Assembly: GCF_014202335.1 (NCBI RefSeq)
Contig: NZ_JACHGP010000012.1
Span: 124,001-188,000, forward strand
Origin: Mycobacterium sp. AZCC_0083
GTDB taxonomy: Bacteria; Actinomycetota; Actinomycetes; Mycobacteriales; Mycobacteriaceae
Direction: 5' to 3'
Length of the DNA: 64,000 nt
How positions within the stretch are numbered: the stretch's first letter is position 1; each line of letters opens with the position of its first letter. The notes under the pieces were generated by a model. It was given only the letters and a program-made list of their open reading frames with translations. It did not search any database and was not told the DNA's origin. Both the position numbers and the translations under genes were made by a program. Of this stretch, positions 17,938 to 26,532 are shown in pieces.

Positions 17938-19026
17938 TCAGGCGATGGGGTACGGCCAGGGGTTGAACCGGCATGACTTGCCGTCGGCCTGGACCGACTG
18001 CGGATCGAACTTCGCGTCGTCATCGTTGCTGATGGAGAAGGTCTGCTGCATCATCACCGGCGCCAGCGCGCCATTCTCGCCGCATGGTTCGTGACGCTGG
18101 TAGCCGATGGCGTGGCCAATTTCGTGGTTGATCTGGTACTGCCGGTAGGAGCCGATGTCGCCCTGGAACGGCACGGCGCCGCGCACCCAGCGCGCCTCGT
18201 TGAAGAACACCCGGGGCTGCACGTCGGGCCCGTAGGCCGGGTTGTAGCAGGACGTCTCGATCGGAATGTCGTAGCCGCAGCCTTCGCGCAGGGTTATCGG
18301 CGAGGTCAGCGACACCCGGAAGTCCGGCGCCCCGCTGTCGATCCTGGTGAACGCGAACTGCGGGTTGTGGGTCCAGCTCTTGGGATTGGCCAGGGTCTCA
18401 CTGACCATCCGCGCGAACGCGTCGTCGCCGCCGAACGCCGTGGTGTCGACGCCGTCCTCCACCTCGACGGTGTAGGTGAACGACTTCGTCGTGCCCTCGC
18501 CGACCTTCGGGGACGTGCCGGGCACGATGTGCCACGTCTTGGCGCCCGCCTCGGTGAAGGGCCCGCCGTCGGGCAAGATGCCGGTCGGCAGGTTGGCGTC
18601 GAACTGGGTCATGCCCTTGGGCGGCGCACCGATGATCGCGGTGCTGGCCGGGTCGATCGTCGGCGGCCCCTGAACCGGTCCTGCGTCCTTGACCGGTGCC
18701 GTCGTGCCGATGCCGGTGATCGTTTGATAGACGACGACCGCGGTGATGGCGATCAGCACCGGCAGGGCATAGGCGCGCCAGCCGTAGGTCGACACGAAGC
18801 GACCCAGCCAGGTCTGCTTGCGCCACTGCTGACGGTCGTCGCGATTGGACCGCGTCCGTCCCGAGTCGTCTGCGACCGGGTCGCGCTGCGCGCGAAGCGG
18901 CTCCCGCCACTCGTTGTGCAGCACGGGTACGCGACCGCCGCTCATCTTCCCGTCGCTTCGCTCGCCCCAGTCCCTACTTTTCCCGTCGCTTCGCTCGCCC
19001 CAGTGACTCCCCGGGTCGTAGGTCAC
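17938..19026 (-). CDS. Membrane-anchored putative zinc metalloprotease (DUF3152)
   Basis: About 362 residues from the GTG at 19026. The order is a charged cytoplasmic N-terminus, one membrane helix (ALPVLIAITAVVVYQTI), a Pro/Thr-rich linker and a large extracytoplasmic domain. Near residue 300 the sequence HEIGHAIGYQRH fits the extended metzincin zinc motif HExxHxxGxxH, and a Met follows (APVMMQQ) that could be the Met-turn. This points to a surface-facing zinc peptidase; the substrate is unknown. It corresponds to Rv3207c. The first 25 residues contain two GERSDGK peptides encoded by the dispersed repeat at 18952-19001. The true start could lie after them (Met of MSGGRVP). Confidence 0.82.
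   Translation of the reverse strand: MTYDPGSHWGERSDGKSRDWGERSDGKMSGGRVPVLHNEWREPLRAQRDPVADDSGRTRSNRDDRQQWRKQTWLGRFVSTYGWRAYALPVLIAITAVVVYQTITGIGTTAPVKDAGPVQGPPTIDPASTAIIGAPPKGMTQFDANLPTGILPDGGPFTEAGAKTWHIVPGTSPKVGEGTTKSFTYTVEVEDGVDTTAFGGDDAFARMVSETLANPKSWTHNPQFAFTRIDSGAPDFRVSLTSPITLREGCGYDIPIETSCYNPAYGPDVQPRVFFNEARWVRGAVPFQGDIGSYRQYQINHEIGHAIGYQRHEPCGENGALAPVMMQQTFSISNDDDAKFDPQSVQADGKSCRFNPWPYPIA
18952..19001. repeat. Two copies of the dispersed GTCGCTTCGCTCGCCCC repeat
   Basis: Exact cores at 18952-18968 and 18985-19001, 33 bases apart, each preceded by TTCCC and followed by AGT. Both lie within the predicted N-terminus of the DUF3152 gene, where the minus strand reads WGERSDGK twice. The spacing is a multiple of three, so the frame is kept. 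Confidence 0.85.
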
Positions 19027-19197
19027 CGGACCAGAATGGCACAGTGCGCCGCCGGGGCGGTTCCGGCGCGCCACCCAACGGCACACGGCCGCCAGATCAC
19101 GACCTCCCCCAACTATCGGTAGTAATGTCGTTCGGATGGTCGGCCGGTGCCGAAATCCCCTGCCCGGCACGCAGCACCGATCCAGATTGAGGACTGA

Positions 19198-19878
19198 ATG
19201 AGCGAGCTCGCCAACGCCGGAAGGAGACGCGCGCAACCGGCGGCCGGTGACGGCTCGACGGGCCGGTCATCCGGCAACCGGCGTGGCAACCGACTGCCCC
19301 GCGACGAACGTCGCGGGCAGCTGCTCATCGCTGCCAGCGAGGTCTTCGTCGAACGCGGCTACCACGCGGCCGGCATGGACGAGATCGCCGACCGGGCGGG
19401 CGTCAGTAAACCCGTTCTATACCAACACTTCTCGTCCAAGCTCGAGTTGTACCTTGCGGTGCTGCAGCGCCACGTCGAGAACCTGGTGTCCGGCGTGCGG
19501 CAGGCACTGCGCACCACCACCGACAACCGCCAGCGGCTACGCGCCGCGGTCCAGGCGTTCTTCGACTTCATCGAGCACGACGGCCAGGGCTACCGCTTGA
19601 TCTTCGAGAACGACTACGTCACCGAACCGCAGGTGTCGGCGCAGGTGAAGGTGGCCACCGAATCCTGTACCGACGCGGTGTTCGACCTGATCAGCCGCGA
19701 CTCGGGACTCGAAGCGCATCGCGCCAGGATGATCGCGGTCGGCCTCGTCGCGGTCAGCGTGGACTGCGCGCGGTACTGGCTGAACAGCGATCGGCCGATC
19801 TCCAAGGACGCCGCGGTCGAGGGCACGGTGCAGTTCGCCTGGGGCGGACTGTCACACGTGCCGCTCACCCGCGGCTAG
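19198..19878 (+). CDS. TetR-family transcriptional regulator
   Basis: 226 residues. After a 35-residue basic, Ser/Gly-rich N-terminus comes a TetR helix-turn-helix (RRGQLLIAASEVFVERGY ... GVSKPVLYQHF). The C-terminal helical domain (about residues 95-220) would bind a ligand that is not recognisable. GAGGA precedes the ATG at 19198. It corresponds to Rv3208. Target genes cannot be inferred; the paired operators at desA3 are one candidate to test. Confidence 0.9.
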   Translation: MSELANAGRRRAQPAAGDGSTGRSSGNRRGNRLPRDERRGQLLIAASEVFVERGYHAAGMDEIADRAGVSKPVLYQHFSSKLELYLAVLQRHVENLVSGVRQALRTTTDNRQRLRAAVQAFFDFIEHDGQGYRLIFENDYVTEPQVSAQVKVATESCTDAVFDLISRDSGLEAHRARMIAVGLVAVSVDCARYWLNSDRPISKDAAVEGTVQFAWGGLSHVPLTRG

Positions 19879-19881
19879 CGT

Positions 19882-20130
19882 TCAGCCCTTCTTGCCGGAC
19901 TCCGCCAGGATGCCGAACCCGACCCGACGGCCGTCGGAAGCACCGATCTCGACGTAGGCGATCTTCTTGGCCTGCACCAGGAAGAGCCTGCCCTTCTCGT
20001 CGGTGAGGCTCAGCACGCCCGAGTCCGTGCCCAGCGCGTCGGTAACCAACTTCTGCACCTCATCGTGTGTCTGCGCGCTGCTGAAGACCAGCTCGCGCGG
20101 GCTGTCGGTAATACCGATCTTGACCTCCAC
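19882..20130 (-). CDS. DUF3107 small conserved protein (TB9.4-like)
   Basis: 82 residues, GTG start: VEVKIGITDSPRELVF at the N-terminus and AKKIAYVEIG near the C-terminus. It is a conserved actinobacterial family corresponding to Rv3208A. The fold looks like a small mixed alpha/beta protein without signal peptide or membrane segment. Function unknown. It converges on the TetR gene with only three bases between the stops. Confidence 0.85.
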   Translation of the reverse strand: MEVKIGITDSPRELVFSSAQTHDEVQKLVTDALGTDSGVLSLTDEKGRLFLVQAKKIAYVEIGASDGRRVGFGILAESGKKG

Positions 20131-20389
20131 GCTGGACCCTTTCCGTTGGTCGTGTTCTACCTCGAGAAGGCTAGTGGACGGCGGGGGCCCGTGACGCCGC
20201 GGCCGCTTCGCGTTCCGCGAACACCGTTGAAACGTATTGGGGGCGTCGCAACGTCACGGAAGGCGTCACGCGAACGAGGCCGGACCGTGACCTGGCACGC
20301 CGCGCGTGAACCTCACCCGTCACTTTTGCCCCGATAGCATCGATCACGTTCACCTCGCGAACAACCACCAAGCGATCCGGGAAAGTGTG

Positions 20390-21223
20390 ATGAGCAGGCA
20401 GTATCCTCCGCATTCAACGTATTCGACACCTTCTGGGACGCGTCGTACCGACGACTCCGCAGAGCAGCACCCGGGCCACTCTCGCTACGGCGAATACTAC
20501 TCGTACGGCGGCGGCTCATACGGCAGCTCACGGCGCTACACCTCGCGCGCCGACCGCACGGGTTCGACCGAGACGGTGGTCCTCGACGACGTCGACGAGT
20601 CCGACGATCTCGACGATGACGAGGACTACGAGGACTACGACGACTACGCCGACCCGATCGATCGCCGCTGGGTCTGGGTCGCGGGCGTCGCAGGCGTCAT
20701 CCTGCTCGTCGCGGTGATCTGCACCGTGGTCATCCTCGGCGGAGGTGACAGCGGCTCGGTGTCGAAGACCGTCAGCCCGCCCGCCGCCACCAGTCAGGCG
20801 CCGACGACCTCGGCCGCACCGCCCGTGGCGACGTCACGGGTACCCGTGCCGCCCCCAGGGCCGTTGACCCCGGAAACGGTCACCACCGTCGCACCCGAAC
20901 CGACGGCGAGCGCGGCACCCACACCGACCGCACCGGCCGTCGCCGCGCCGGACCCGCGCACGATCACCTATCAGGTGACGGGCACCCGCCAGCTGATCGA
21001 CATGATCACCGTGATCTACACCGACCAGCAGGGCGCCCTGCAGACCGAGCTCAACGTGGCTCTGCCGTGGACGAAGACCGTGGTGCTGGACCCCGGCGTC
21101 AACCTCACCTCGGTGACTGCGACGAGCCTCATGGGTCAGCTGGACTGCTCGATCACCGATGCAGGGGGCGCGACGATCGCGGCGCAGGCCACCAACACGA
21201 TGATCACCACCTGCACCAAGTAG
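20390..21223 (+). CDS. MmpS-like membrane-anchored protein with acidic, Pro/Thr-rich stalk
   Basis: 277 residues from ATG 20390 (GGGAAAG upstream). The N-terminal 85 residues are cytoplasmic, Tyr/Ser-rich and then very acidic (DDLDDDEDYEDYDDYAD). One membrane helix follows (VWVAGVAGVILLVAVICTVVIL). A Pro/Thr/Ala-rich stalk then leads to a C-terminal domain of about 85 residues like MmpS (ITYQVTGTRQLIDMITVIYTD). MmpS proteins assist MmpL lipid transporters, but no mmpL gene is adjacent. It corresponds to Rv3209. The 259-base gap before it (20131-20389) should hold divergent promoters; I see no clear motif there. Confidence 0.82.
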   Translation: MSRQYPPHSTYSTPSGTRRTDDSAEQHPGHSRYGEYYSYGGGSYGSSRRYTSRADRTGSTETVVLDDVDESDDLDDDEDYEDYDDYADPIDRRWVWVAGVAGVILLVAVICTVVILGGGDSGSVSKTVSPPAATSQAPTTSAAPPVATSRVPVPPPGPLTPETVTTVAPEPTASAAPTPTAPAVAAPDPRTITYQVTGTRQLIDMITVIYTDQQGALQTELNVALPWTKTVVLDPGVNLTSVTATSLMGQLDCSITDAGGATIAAQATNTMITTCTK

Positions 21224-21230
21224 ATCCCCC

Positions 21231-21247
21231 GTCGCTTCGCTCGCCCC
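21231..21247. repeat. Dispersed GTCGCTTCGCTCGCCCC repeat, single copy
   Basis: Exact 17-bp core, preceded by CCCCC, placed 7 bases after the stop of the MmpS-like gene and 16 bases from the stop of the convergent ferritin-like gene. It is intergenic here, unlike most other copies. Confidence 0.85.
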
Positions 21248-21262
21248 CGGTAGCGAAATCGC

Positions 21263-21955
21263 TTACGCGAGGCCGAGTTCCCGCATGCGTGCATTGTGCG
21301 TGCGCTGCAACCGGTCGAAGAACTCGGTGAGCCTGACGAGGCCGTGGCTGCTCGACATGACGAGGTCGACGAGTTCGTCGTGGTCTGCGAGCACGAACTG
21401 CGCCTGAGTGATGGCCTCGCCAAGCAGGCGCCGCGACCACAGGGCCAGGCGGTGGCGCTGCTTGTCGCTCGCCGTGACCGCAGCCTTCACCTCGGCGACG
21501 ACGAACTGGGAGTGCCCGGTCTCGGACAGCACCGCCCGCACCACACTGGCCGCCTCCGCAGGCAGCGCGTCGGCGATCTCGAGGTAGAAGTCGGCGGCCA
21601 GCGCGTCACCGACGTACGTCTTGACCAGCGCCTCCAGCCACGTGCTCGGGGTGGTCAGGCGGTGGTAGTTCTCCAGCGCGGACGCATACCTGGTCATGGC
21701 GGGCACTACGTCGACACCCCGCTGGTCCAGCGCGTCCCGCAACATCTCGTAGTGGTACATCTCGGCCGCGGCCATGCTGGCCATGTTGATCCGGCCTGCC
21801 AAATTCGGCGCCATCCGCGCCTCGTCGGTGAGCCGGTAGAACGCCGCCACCTCGCCGTATGCCAGCAGCGCAAACAACTCCGTCACACCGGGGTGATCGA
21901 TCGACACGCCCGGGGTCACGGGGTTCACCGTCTGATCGGGCGGGGTCGAAGTCAT
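21263..21955 (-). CDS. Ferritin-like (MiaE-related) protein
   Basis: 230 residues from ATG 21955. Four-helix ferritin-like pattern with candidate iron ligands: Glu in AYGEVAAFYRL, the pair in AAEMYHYEML, and later ETGHSQFVVAEV (Glu and His). Actinobacterial members of this family are annotated as MiaE-like hydroxylases; the true reaction is unknown. It corresponds to Rv3210c. It is divergent from rhlE; the 232 bases between them probably carry both promoters. Confidence 0.8.
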   Translation of the reverse strand: MTSTPPDQTVNPVTPGVSIDHPGVTELFALLAYGEVAAFYRLTDEARMAPNLAGRINMASMAAAEMYHYEMLRDALDQRGVDVVPAMTRYASALENYHRLTTPSTWLEALVKTYVGDALAADFYLEIADALPAEAASVVRAVLSETGHSQFVVAEVKAAVTASDKQRHRLALWSRRLLGEAITQAQFVLADHDELVDLVMSSSHGLVRLTEFFDRLQRTHNARMRELGLA

Positions 21956-22187
21956 GGCCCAACTGTAGACGCCGACCAGCGCGACGACGGCCCTGGAAAA
22001 CCGGCCAGCTATCATGTAATGGGATGTGGCCGTCCGAAGTGTCTGGCCGCGACCGAAGAAATGTGCGTGCACGCAGTTGGCTCGCCTCCTCGAAGGCCAG
22101 GGCCCGGTGCTTTTCGTCAGACTCGTGCGCGCGTGAACATCCGCGAGGACTTACGAGGACTGACCCAGAAAGGTACGTCGCCAACGC

Positions 22188-23747
22188 ATGACTTCACCTA
22201 ATTCAGAACCACTTTCAGAATCCGTATCGGAATCGGATTCGGAATCCGCTGCAGAACCGACCACTGAAACCACGACGTCCTTCGCCGATCTCGGCGTGCG
22301 CGAGGAGATCGTCCGCGCACTCGCCGAAGGCGGCATCGAGCACACGTTCGCCATTCAGGAACTGACCCTGCCGCTGGCGCTCGCCGGCGACGATCTGATC
22401 GGCCAGGCCCGCACGGGCATGGGAAAAACCCTGGCATTCGGTGTGCCCTTGCTGCACCGGATCGTGACCGACACCGCTCGGCCCCTCAACGGCATGCCGC
22501 GCGCGCTGGTGGTCGTACCCACCCGTGAGCTGTGCCTCCAGGTCTACGACGACCTGGCCAATGCAGCCAAGTATTTGAGGGCGGACGTCGAGGGCCATGC
22601 CGACCGCAAATTGTCGGTGACCTCCATCTACGGCGGCAGGCCCTACGAGCCGCAGATCGAAGCCCTCCAGAAGGGCGTCGACGTCGTCGTCGGCACCCCC
22701 GGCAGGCTCCTCGACCTGGCCCAGCAGGGCCACCTGCAGCTCGGCGGTCTGTCGGTGCTGGTGCTCGACGAGGCCGACGAGATGCTCGACCTGGGCTTCC
22801 TGCCCGACATCGAGCGGATTCTGCGGCAGATCCCCGACGAGCGGCAGGCGATGCTGTTCTCGGCGACGATGCCCGACCCCATCATCACGCTGGCCCGCAC
22901 CTTCATGCAGCAGCCGACGCACATCCGCGCCGAGGCGCCGCACTCGTCGGCCACGCACGACACCACCAAGCAGTACGCCTACCGCGCACATGCGCTGGAC
23001 AAGGTGGAAATGGTGACACGTGTTCTGCAGGCCCGTGACCGCGGCGCGACGATGATCTTCACCCGCACCAAGCGGACCGCGCAGAAGGTCTCCGACGAGC
23101 TCGCCGAACGTGGCTTCAAGGTCGGCGCCGTGCACGGCGATCTCGGCCAGGGCGCCAGGGAGAAGGCACTCAAGTCCTTCCGCACCGGTGACATCGACGT
23201 GCTGGTCGCCACCGACGTCGCCGCCCGCGGCATCGACATCGACGACATCACCCACGTGATCAACTACCAGATTCCCGAGGACGAGCAGGCCTACGTGCAC
23301 CGCATCGGCCGCACCGGTCGCGCGGGCAAGACCGGGATCGCCGTCACGCTCGTCGACTGGGACGAGCTCCCCCGCTGGACGCTGATCGACAAGGCACTTG
23401 GCCTCGGCATCCCCGACCCCGCCGAGACCTACTCCAACTCACCAACCCTCTACACCGAGCTGGACATCCCGACCGACGTCACCGGGTCGATCGGCGCCGC
23501 GGCGCGCAGCAACGGGAGCAAGGACCGGCCGAAGCGCGAGGCCCGCGACGGCGATCGACCCGCGCGCAATCGTGACCGCACCCGGCAGCGCACTCGCGGT
23601 GCCAGTTCCGGAACGGGCCACGTGGAGAACTCCGAGCAGACCCCGGCCGCCTCCAACGACGAAACCGCACCCGCCGACGGCACCGGCCCCGCGCGCCGCA
23701 GGCGCAGGCGTCGCCGTCCCAGCACCGCCGCCCCGTCGGCCGGCTAG
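22188..23747 (+). CDS. rhlE: DEAD-box ATP-dependent RNA helicase RhlE
   Basis: 519 residues. After an acidic Ser/Glu-rich N-terminus come the Q-motif (FAIQELTLPLAL), Walker A ARTGMGKT, PTREL, TPGRLLD, DEAD (VLDEADEM), SAT (FSATMPD), ARGIDID and HRIGRTGR. The C-terminal 100 residues are a basic, disordered tail ending in an Arg-rich stretch (RRRRRRRRP), typical for RNA-binding extensions. The role is RNA unwinding in ribosome assembly or RNA decay. It corresponds to Rv3211. Confidence 0.95.
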   Translation: MTSPNSEPLSESVSESDSESAAEPTTETTTSFADLGVREEIVRALAEGGIEHTFAIQELTLPLALAGDDLIGQARTGMGKTLAFGVPLLHRIVTDTARPLNGMPRALVVVPTRELCLQVYDDLANAAKYLRADVEGHADRKLSVTSIYGGRPYEPQIEALQKGVDVVVGTPGRLLDLAQQGHLQLGGLSVLVLDEADEMLDLGFLPDIERILRQIPDERQAMLFSATMPDPIITLARTFMQQPTHIRAEAPHSSATHDTTKQYAYRAHALDKVEMVTRVLQARDRGATMIFTRTKRTAQKVSDELAERGFKVGAVHGDLGQGAREKALKSFRTGDIDVLVATDVAARGIDIDDITHVINYQIPEDEQAYVHRIGRTGRAGKTGIAVTLVDWDELPRWTLIDKALGLGIPDPAETYSNSPTLYTELDIPTDVTGSIGAAARSNGSKDRPKREARDGDRPARNRDRTRQRTRGASSGTGHVENSEQTPAASNDETAPADGTGPARRRRRRRRPSTAAPSAG

Positions 23748-23766
23748 GCGAGGTCACCACCGCTCG

Positions 23767-24981
23767 ATGGTCAAACCGGAACGCCGCACCAGGGGTGACC
23801 TCCTGGCCGCACTGGCGATCGCCGCCGTCTGCGCCGTCACCGCGGGCCTGATCTGGTGGACCAGCGACGCGCGGGCGACGATCAGCCGTCCTGCGACGAC
23901 GCCGGTCCCCGCGCTGAAGTCCGCTCGCGACGTGCCAAGCACACTGCGAGAACTGTGGACGGCGGCCAGCCCCGCGACGACCGAGCCGGTGATCGCTGGC
24001 GGCGCAGTGGTGACCGGAGACGGCCGGCAGGTCGACGGGCGAGACCCCGTGACCGGCGCGGTGCTCTGGAGTTACGCGCGCGACATCGACCTGTGCGGCG
24101 TGACGTCGGTGTATCAGGACGCCGTCGCCGTCTACCCCGACGCCCGCGGGTGCGGTCAGGTCAGCACCATCGACGGCAAGACCGGCAAGCGCGGCCCGAC
24201 CCGCACCGCCTATGCCGACCCCAAGGTCAGGCTATCCACGGACGGCACCACCGTGCTGTCAGCCGGTGACAGCCGGCTCGAGCAGTGGCGCTCCGACATG
24301 GTCAGGATGAACAGCTGGGGCGCACTGGACGCGCGGATCAAGCCCGACGTCCCCGCGCAGCCGCTGTGCCGCCTGGTGTCGGCCGCTGCGAGCCCGTCGG
24401 CGGTATCGGTGATCGAATCGTGTCCCCAGCAGCCCGACGACCGGCTCACCCTACTGCGACCGGACAAGGAGGAGGATCAGCCACTGGCGAAGCACGTCTC
24501 GCTGCCTGGCGTGGCCGCCGACTCCGATGCCCAGGTGATCGCCGTATCCGACACCACCACCGCCGTGTACCTTCCGACGCCCAAACCCACCGTGAACGTC
24601 ATCGACGAGAACGGCACGACCATCGCCAGCACGCTGCTGTCCAAGCCTGCGGCGCCCGACGCCACCATGTCGCGCGCAGGCGACCTGATCACCTGGTGGA
24701 CGGGTGACAGCGTCATGGTCTTCGATGCCAACGCACTGCACTACCGCTACACCGTCAGCCCCGTCGGCGGACAGGCACCGGTGGGCCCCGCGGCGATGTT
24801 CGCAGGCAAGCTTCTGGTGCCCGTCACGACGGGATACGACGTGTTCAATCCCCAGGCCGGCGCCGGTCAGAGCCACATTCAGCTGAGCCGACCGCCCAGC
24901 CCCGGCCCCGTCGTGCCAGCGGTCGCCGGGAGCACGCTGCTCGAGCAGCGTGGCCCCACGCTGGTGGCGTTGGGCGCCTAG
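23767..24981 (+). CDS. Membrane-anchored beta-propeller-like protein
   Basis: 404 residues; ATG at 23767, 19 bases after rhlE. An N-terminal signal anchor (LLAALAIAAVCAVTAGLIWW) is followed by an extracytoplasmic domain with repeated strands resembling PQQ/WD-type propellers (DPVTGAVLWSYARD, TIDGKTGKRG). It corresponds to Rv3212, a conserved mycobacterial protein of unknown function. The stop abuts the stop of the convergent ParA-like gene with no spacer. Confidence 0.8.
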   Translation: MVKPERRTRGDLLAALAIAAVCAVTAGLIWWTSDARATISRPATTPVPALKSARDVPSTLRELWTAASPATTEPVIAGGAVVTGDGRQVDGRDPVTGAVLWSYARDIDLCGVTSVYQDAVAVYPDARGCGQVSTIDGKTGKRGPTRTAYADPKVRLSTDGTTVLSAGDSRLEQWRSDMVRMNSWGALDARIKPDVPAQPLCRLVSAAASPSAVSVIESCPQQPDDRLTLLRPDKEEDQPLAKHVSLPGVAADSDAQVIAVSDTTTAVYLPTPKPTVNVIDENGTTIASTLLSKPAAPDATMSRAGDLITWWTGDSVMVFDANALHYRYTVSPVGGQAPVGPAAMFAGKLLVPVTTGYDVFNPQAGAGQSHIQLSRPPSPGPVVPAVAGSTLLEQRGPTLVALGA

Positions 24982-25776
24982 CTACACCTCTGGGCTGAAA
25001 CTCGCAAGGGCCTTGCCCGACTTCCAGTGCTTGAGCAGGTCGTTGGCCAGCGCACGATAGGCATTGGCGCCCTTGTTCTTTCGTCCCGCCAAGACCGACG
25101 ATCCCGATGCGCTCGCCTCGGCGAACCGCACGGTGCGCGGGATCGGTGGCCCCAAGACCACTAGGCCGTAGCGGTCCGCGACGTCTAGCAGCACATCGCG
25201 GCTGTGCGTGGTGCGCGAGTCGTAGAGCGTCGGCAGCGCGCCGAGCAACTGAAGGTCGGCGTTGGTGATCTGCTGGACGTCGGTGACCGTCCTGAGGAAC
25301 TGGCCGACGCCGCGGTGCGCCAGCGTCTCGCACTGCAACGGCACGATCACGTCGTCGGCAGCCGTCAGACCGTTCAGCGTCAGGACCCCCAGCGATGGCG
25401 GGCAGTCGATGATCACGACGTCGAAGTCCGACGAGACCTTGGCCAGCGCGCGCTTGAGCGCGTACTCGCGGCCCGCCCGCATCAGGAGCATCGCCTCGGC
25501 CCCCGCCAAGTCGATGTTGGCGGGCAGCAGCGTCATGCCCTCAACCGTCGGCACCAGCGCGACACTCGGTTCCACGTCACCGAGCAGCACCTCGTGGATC
25601 GACACCGTCAGCTTGTCGGGATCAGCGCCGAGCGAGAAGGTCAAACACCCTTGCGGGTCGAGATCGACGAGCAGCACTCGTCGCCCCTTCTCCGCCATCG
25701 CCGCACCCAACGACGCCACGGTCGTCGTCTTGGCGACCCCACCCTTTTGATTGGCGACCGCTAGTACCCGCGTCAT
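24982..25776 (-). CDS. ParA/Soj-like ATPase
   Basis: 264 residues from ATG 25776, preceded by GAGGGGAG. A deviant Walker A (ANQKGGVAKTTT, about residues 8-19) has the signature Lys; switch regions are LLVDLDPQG and VVIIDCPPSLG. There is no ParB gene beside it, so it is an orphan relative (Rv3213c) of the chromosome-partition ATPases; its cargo is unknown. A copy of the dispersed repeat (25805-25821) lies just upstream. Confidence 0.9.
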   Translation of the reverse strand: MTRVLAVANQKGGVAKTTTVASLGAAMAEKGRRVLLVDLDPQGCLTFSLGADPDKLTVSIHEVLLGDVEPSVALVPTVEGMTLLPANIDLAGAEAMLLMRAGREYALKRALAKVSSDFDVVIIDCPPSLGVLTLNGLTAADDVIVPLQCETLAHRGVGQFLRTVTDVQQITNADLQLLGALPTLYDSRTTHSRDVLLDVADRYGLVVLGPPIPRTVRFAEASASGSSVLAGRKNKGANAYRALANDLLKHWKSGKALASFSPEV

Positions 25777-25804
25777 GAAACTCCCCTCGCGCCGCAAATT
25801 TCCC

Positions 25805-25821
25805 GTCGCTTCGCTCGCCCC
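25805..25821. repeat. Dispersed GTCGCTTCGCTCGCCCC repeat, single copy
   Basis: Exact core 28 bases upstream of the ParA-like start and about 65 bases before the gpm2 start. It lies in the divergent promoter region and could affect either gene. Confidence 0.85.
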
Positions 25822-25887
25822 GCGCAACGTGTTCATCCAAGCACGCGCGCGGAGCATCGGCTCCGGCGTGCGGCAGAATCGGCCACT

Positions 25888-26532
25888 GTGAGCATCGATG
25901 AGCCGCTTGCGCGAAGAGAATCAGGCGTAGAACGGCACCGCCTCCTGCTGCTGCGCCACGGCGAGACCGACTGGTCCAAGAGCGGCAGGCACACCGGCCG
26001 CACCGACCTCGAACTCACCGAGACCGGGCGCGAACAGGCCACCCTCGCCGCCGAGGCGCTTGCCGACCTGCAGCTGCGCGATCCGCTGGTGGTGAGCAGC
26101 CCACGACATCGCGCGCTGGTGACCGCGGAACTCGCTGGCCTGACCGTCGACGAAGTGACGCCTCTGCTGGCCGAGTGGGACTACGGCGACTACGAGGGCC
26201 TGACGACGCCGGAGATCCGCGAGACGGTGCCGGACTGGACGGTGTGGAAGTACGGATGTCCCGGCGGCGAGAGCGTTGCCGCGATCACCGAACGTGCCGA
26301 CCGCGCCGTCGACCTTGCGCTGTCACACATGGAGTCGCGCGACGTGCTGTTCGTCGGGCACGGCCACTTCTCGCGTTCGGTGATGACCCGCTGGATGGAA
26401 CTGCCGATCCTGGAAGGGATCCGGGTGTCGATGGCGGCCGCATCGATCGCGGTGTGCGGCTTCGAACACGGCGTTCGGCAGATCACCGCGCTCGGCCTGA
26501 CCGGCCACGTCAACCCGTGCCTCCCGCCGTGA
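25888..26532 (+). CDS. gpm2: Histidine phosphatase-superfamily acid phosphatase (Gpm2)
   Basis: 214 residues, GTG start. The phospho-His motif is LLRHGETDW (about residues 21-29), with the second catalytic His in FVGHGHFSRS and WDYGDYEG between. Although named phosphoglycerate mutase, the M. tuberculosis orthologue Rv3214 is known as a broad-specificity acid phosphatase. Its stop overlaps the entC start (GTGA), forming an operon gpm2-entC-GNAT. Confidence 0.9.
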   Translation: MSIDEPLARRESGVERHRLLLLRHGETDWSKSGRHTGRTDLELTETGREQATLAAEALADLQLRDPLVVSSPRHRALVTAELAGLTVDEVTPLLAEWDYGDYEGLTTPEIRETVPDWTVWKYGCPGGESVAAITERADRAVDLALSHMESRDVLFVGHGHFSRSVMTRWMELPILEGIRVSMAAASIAVCGFEHGVRQITALGLTGHVNPCLPP

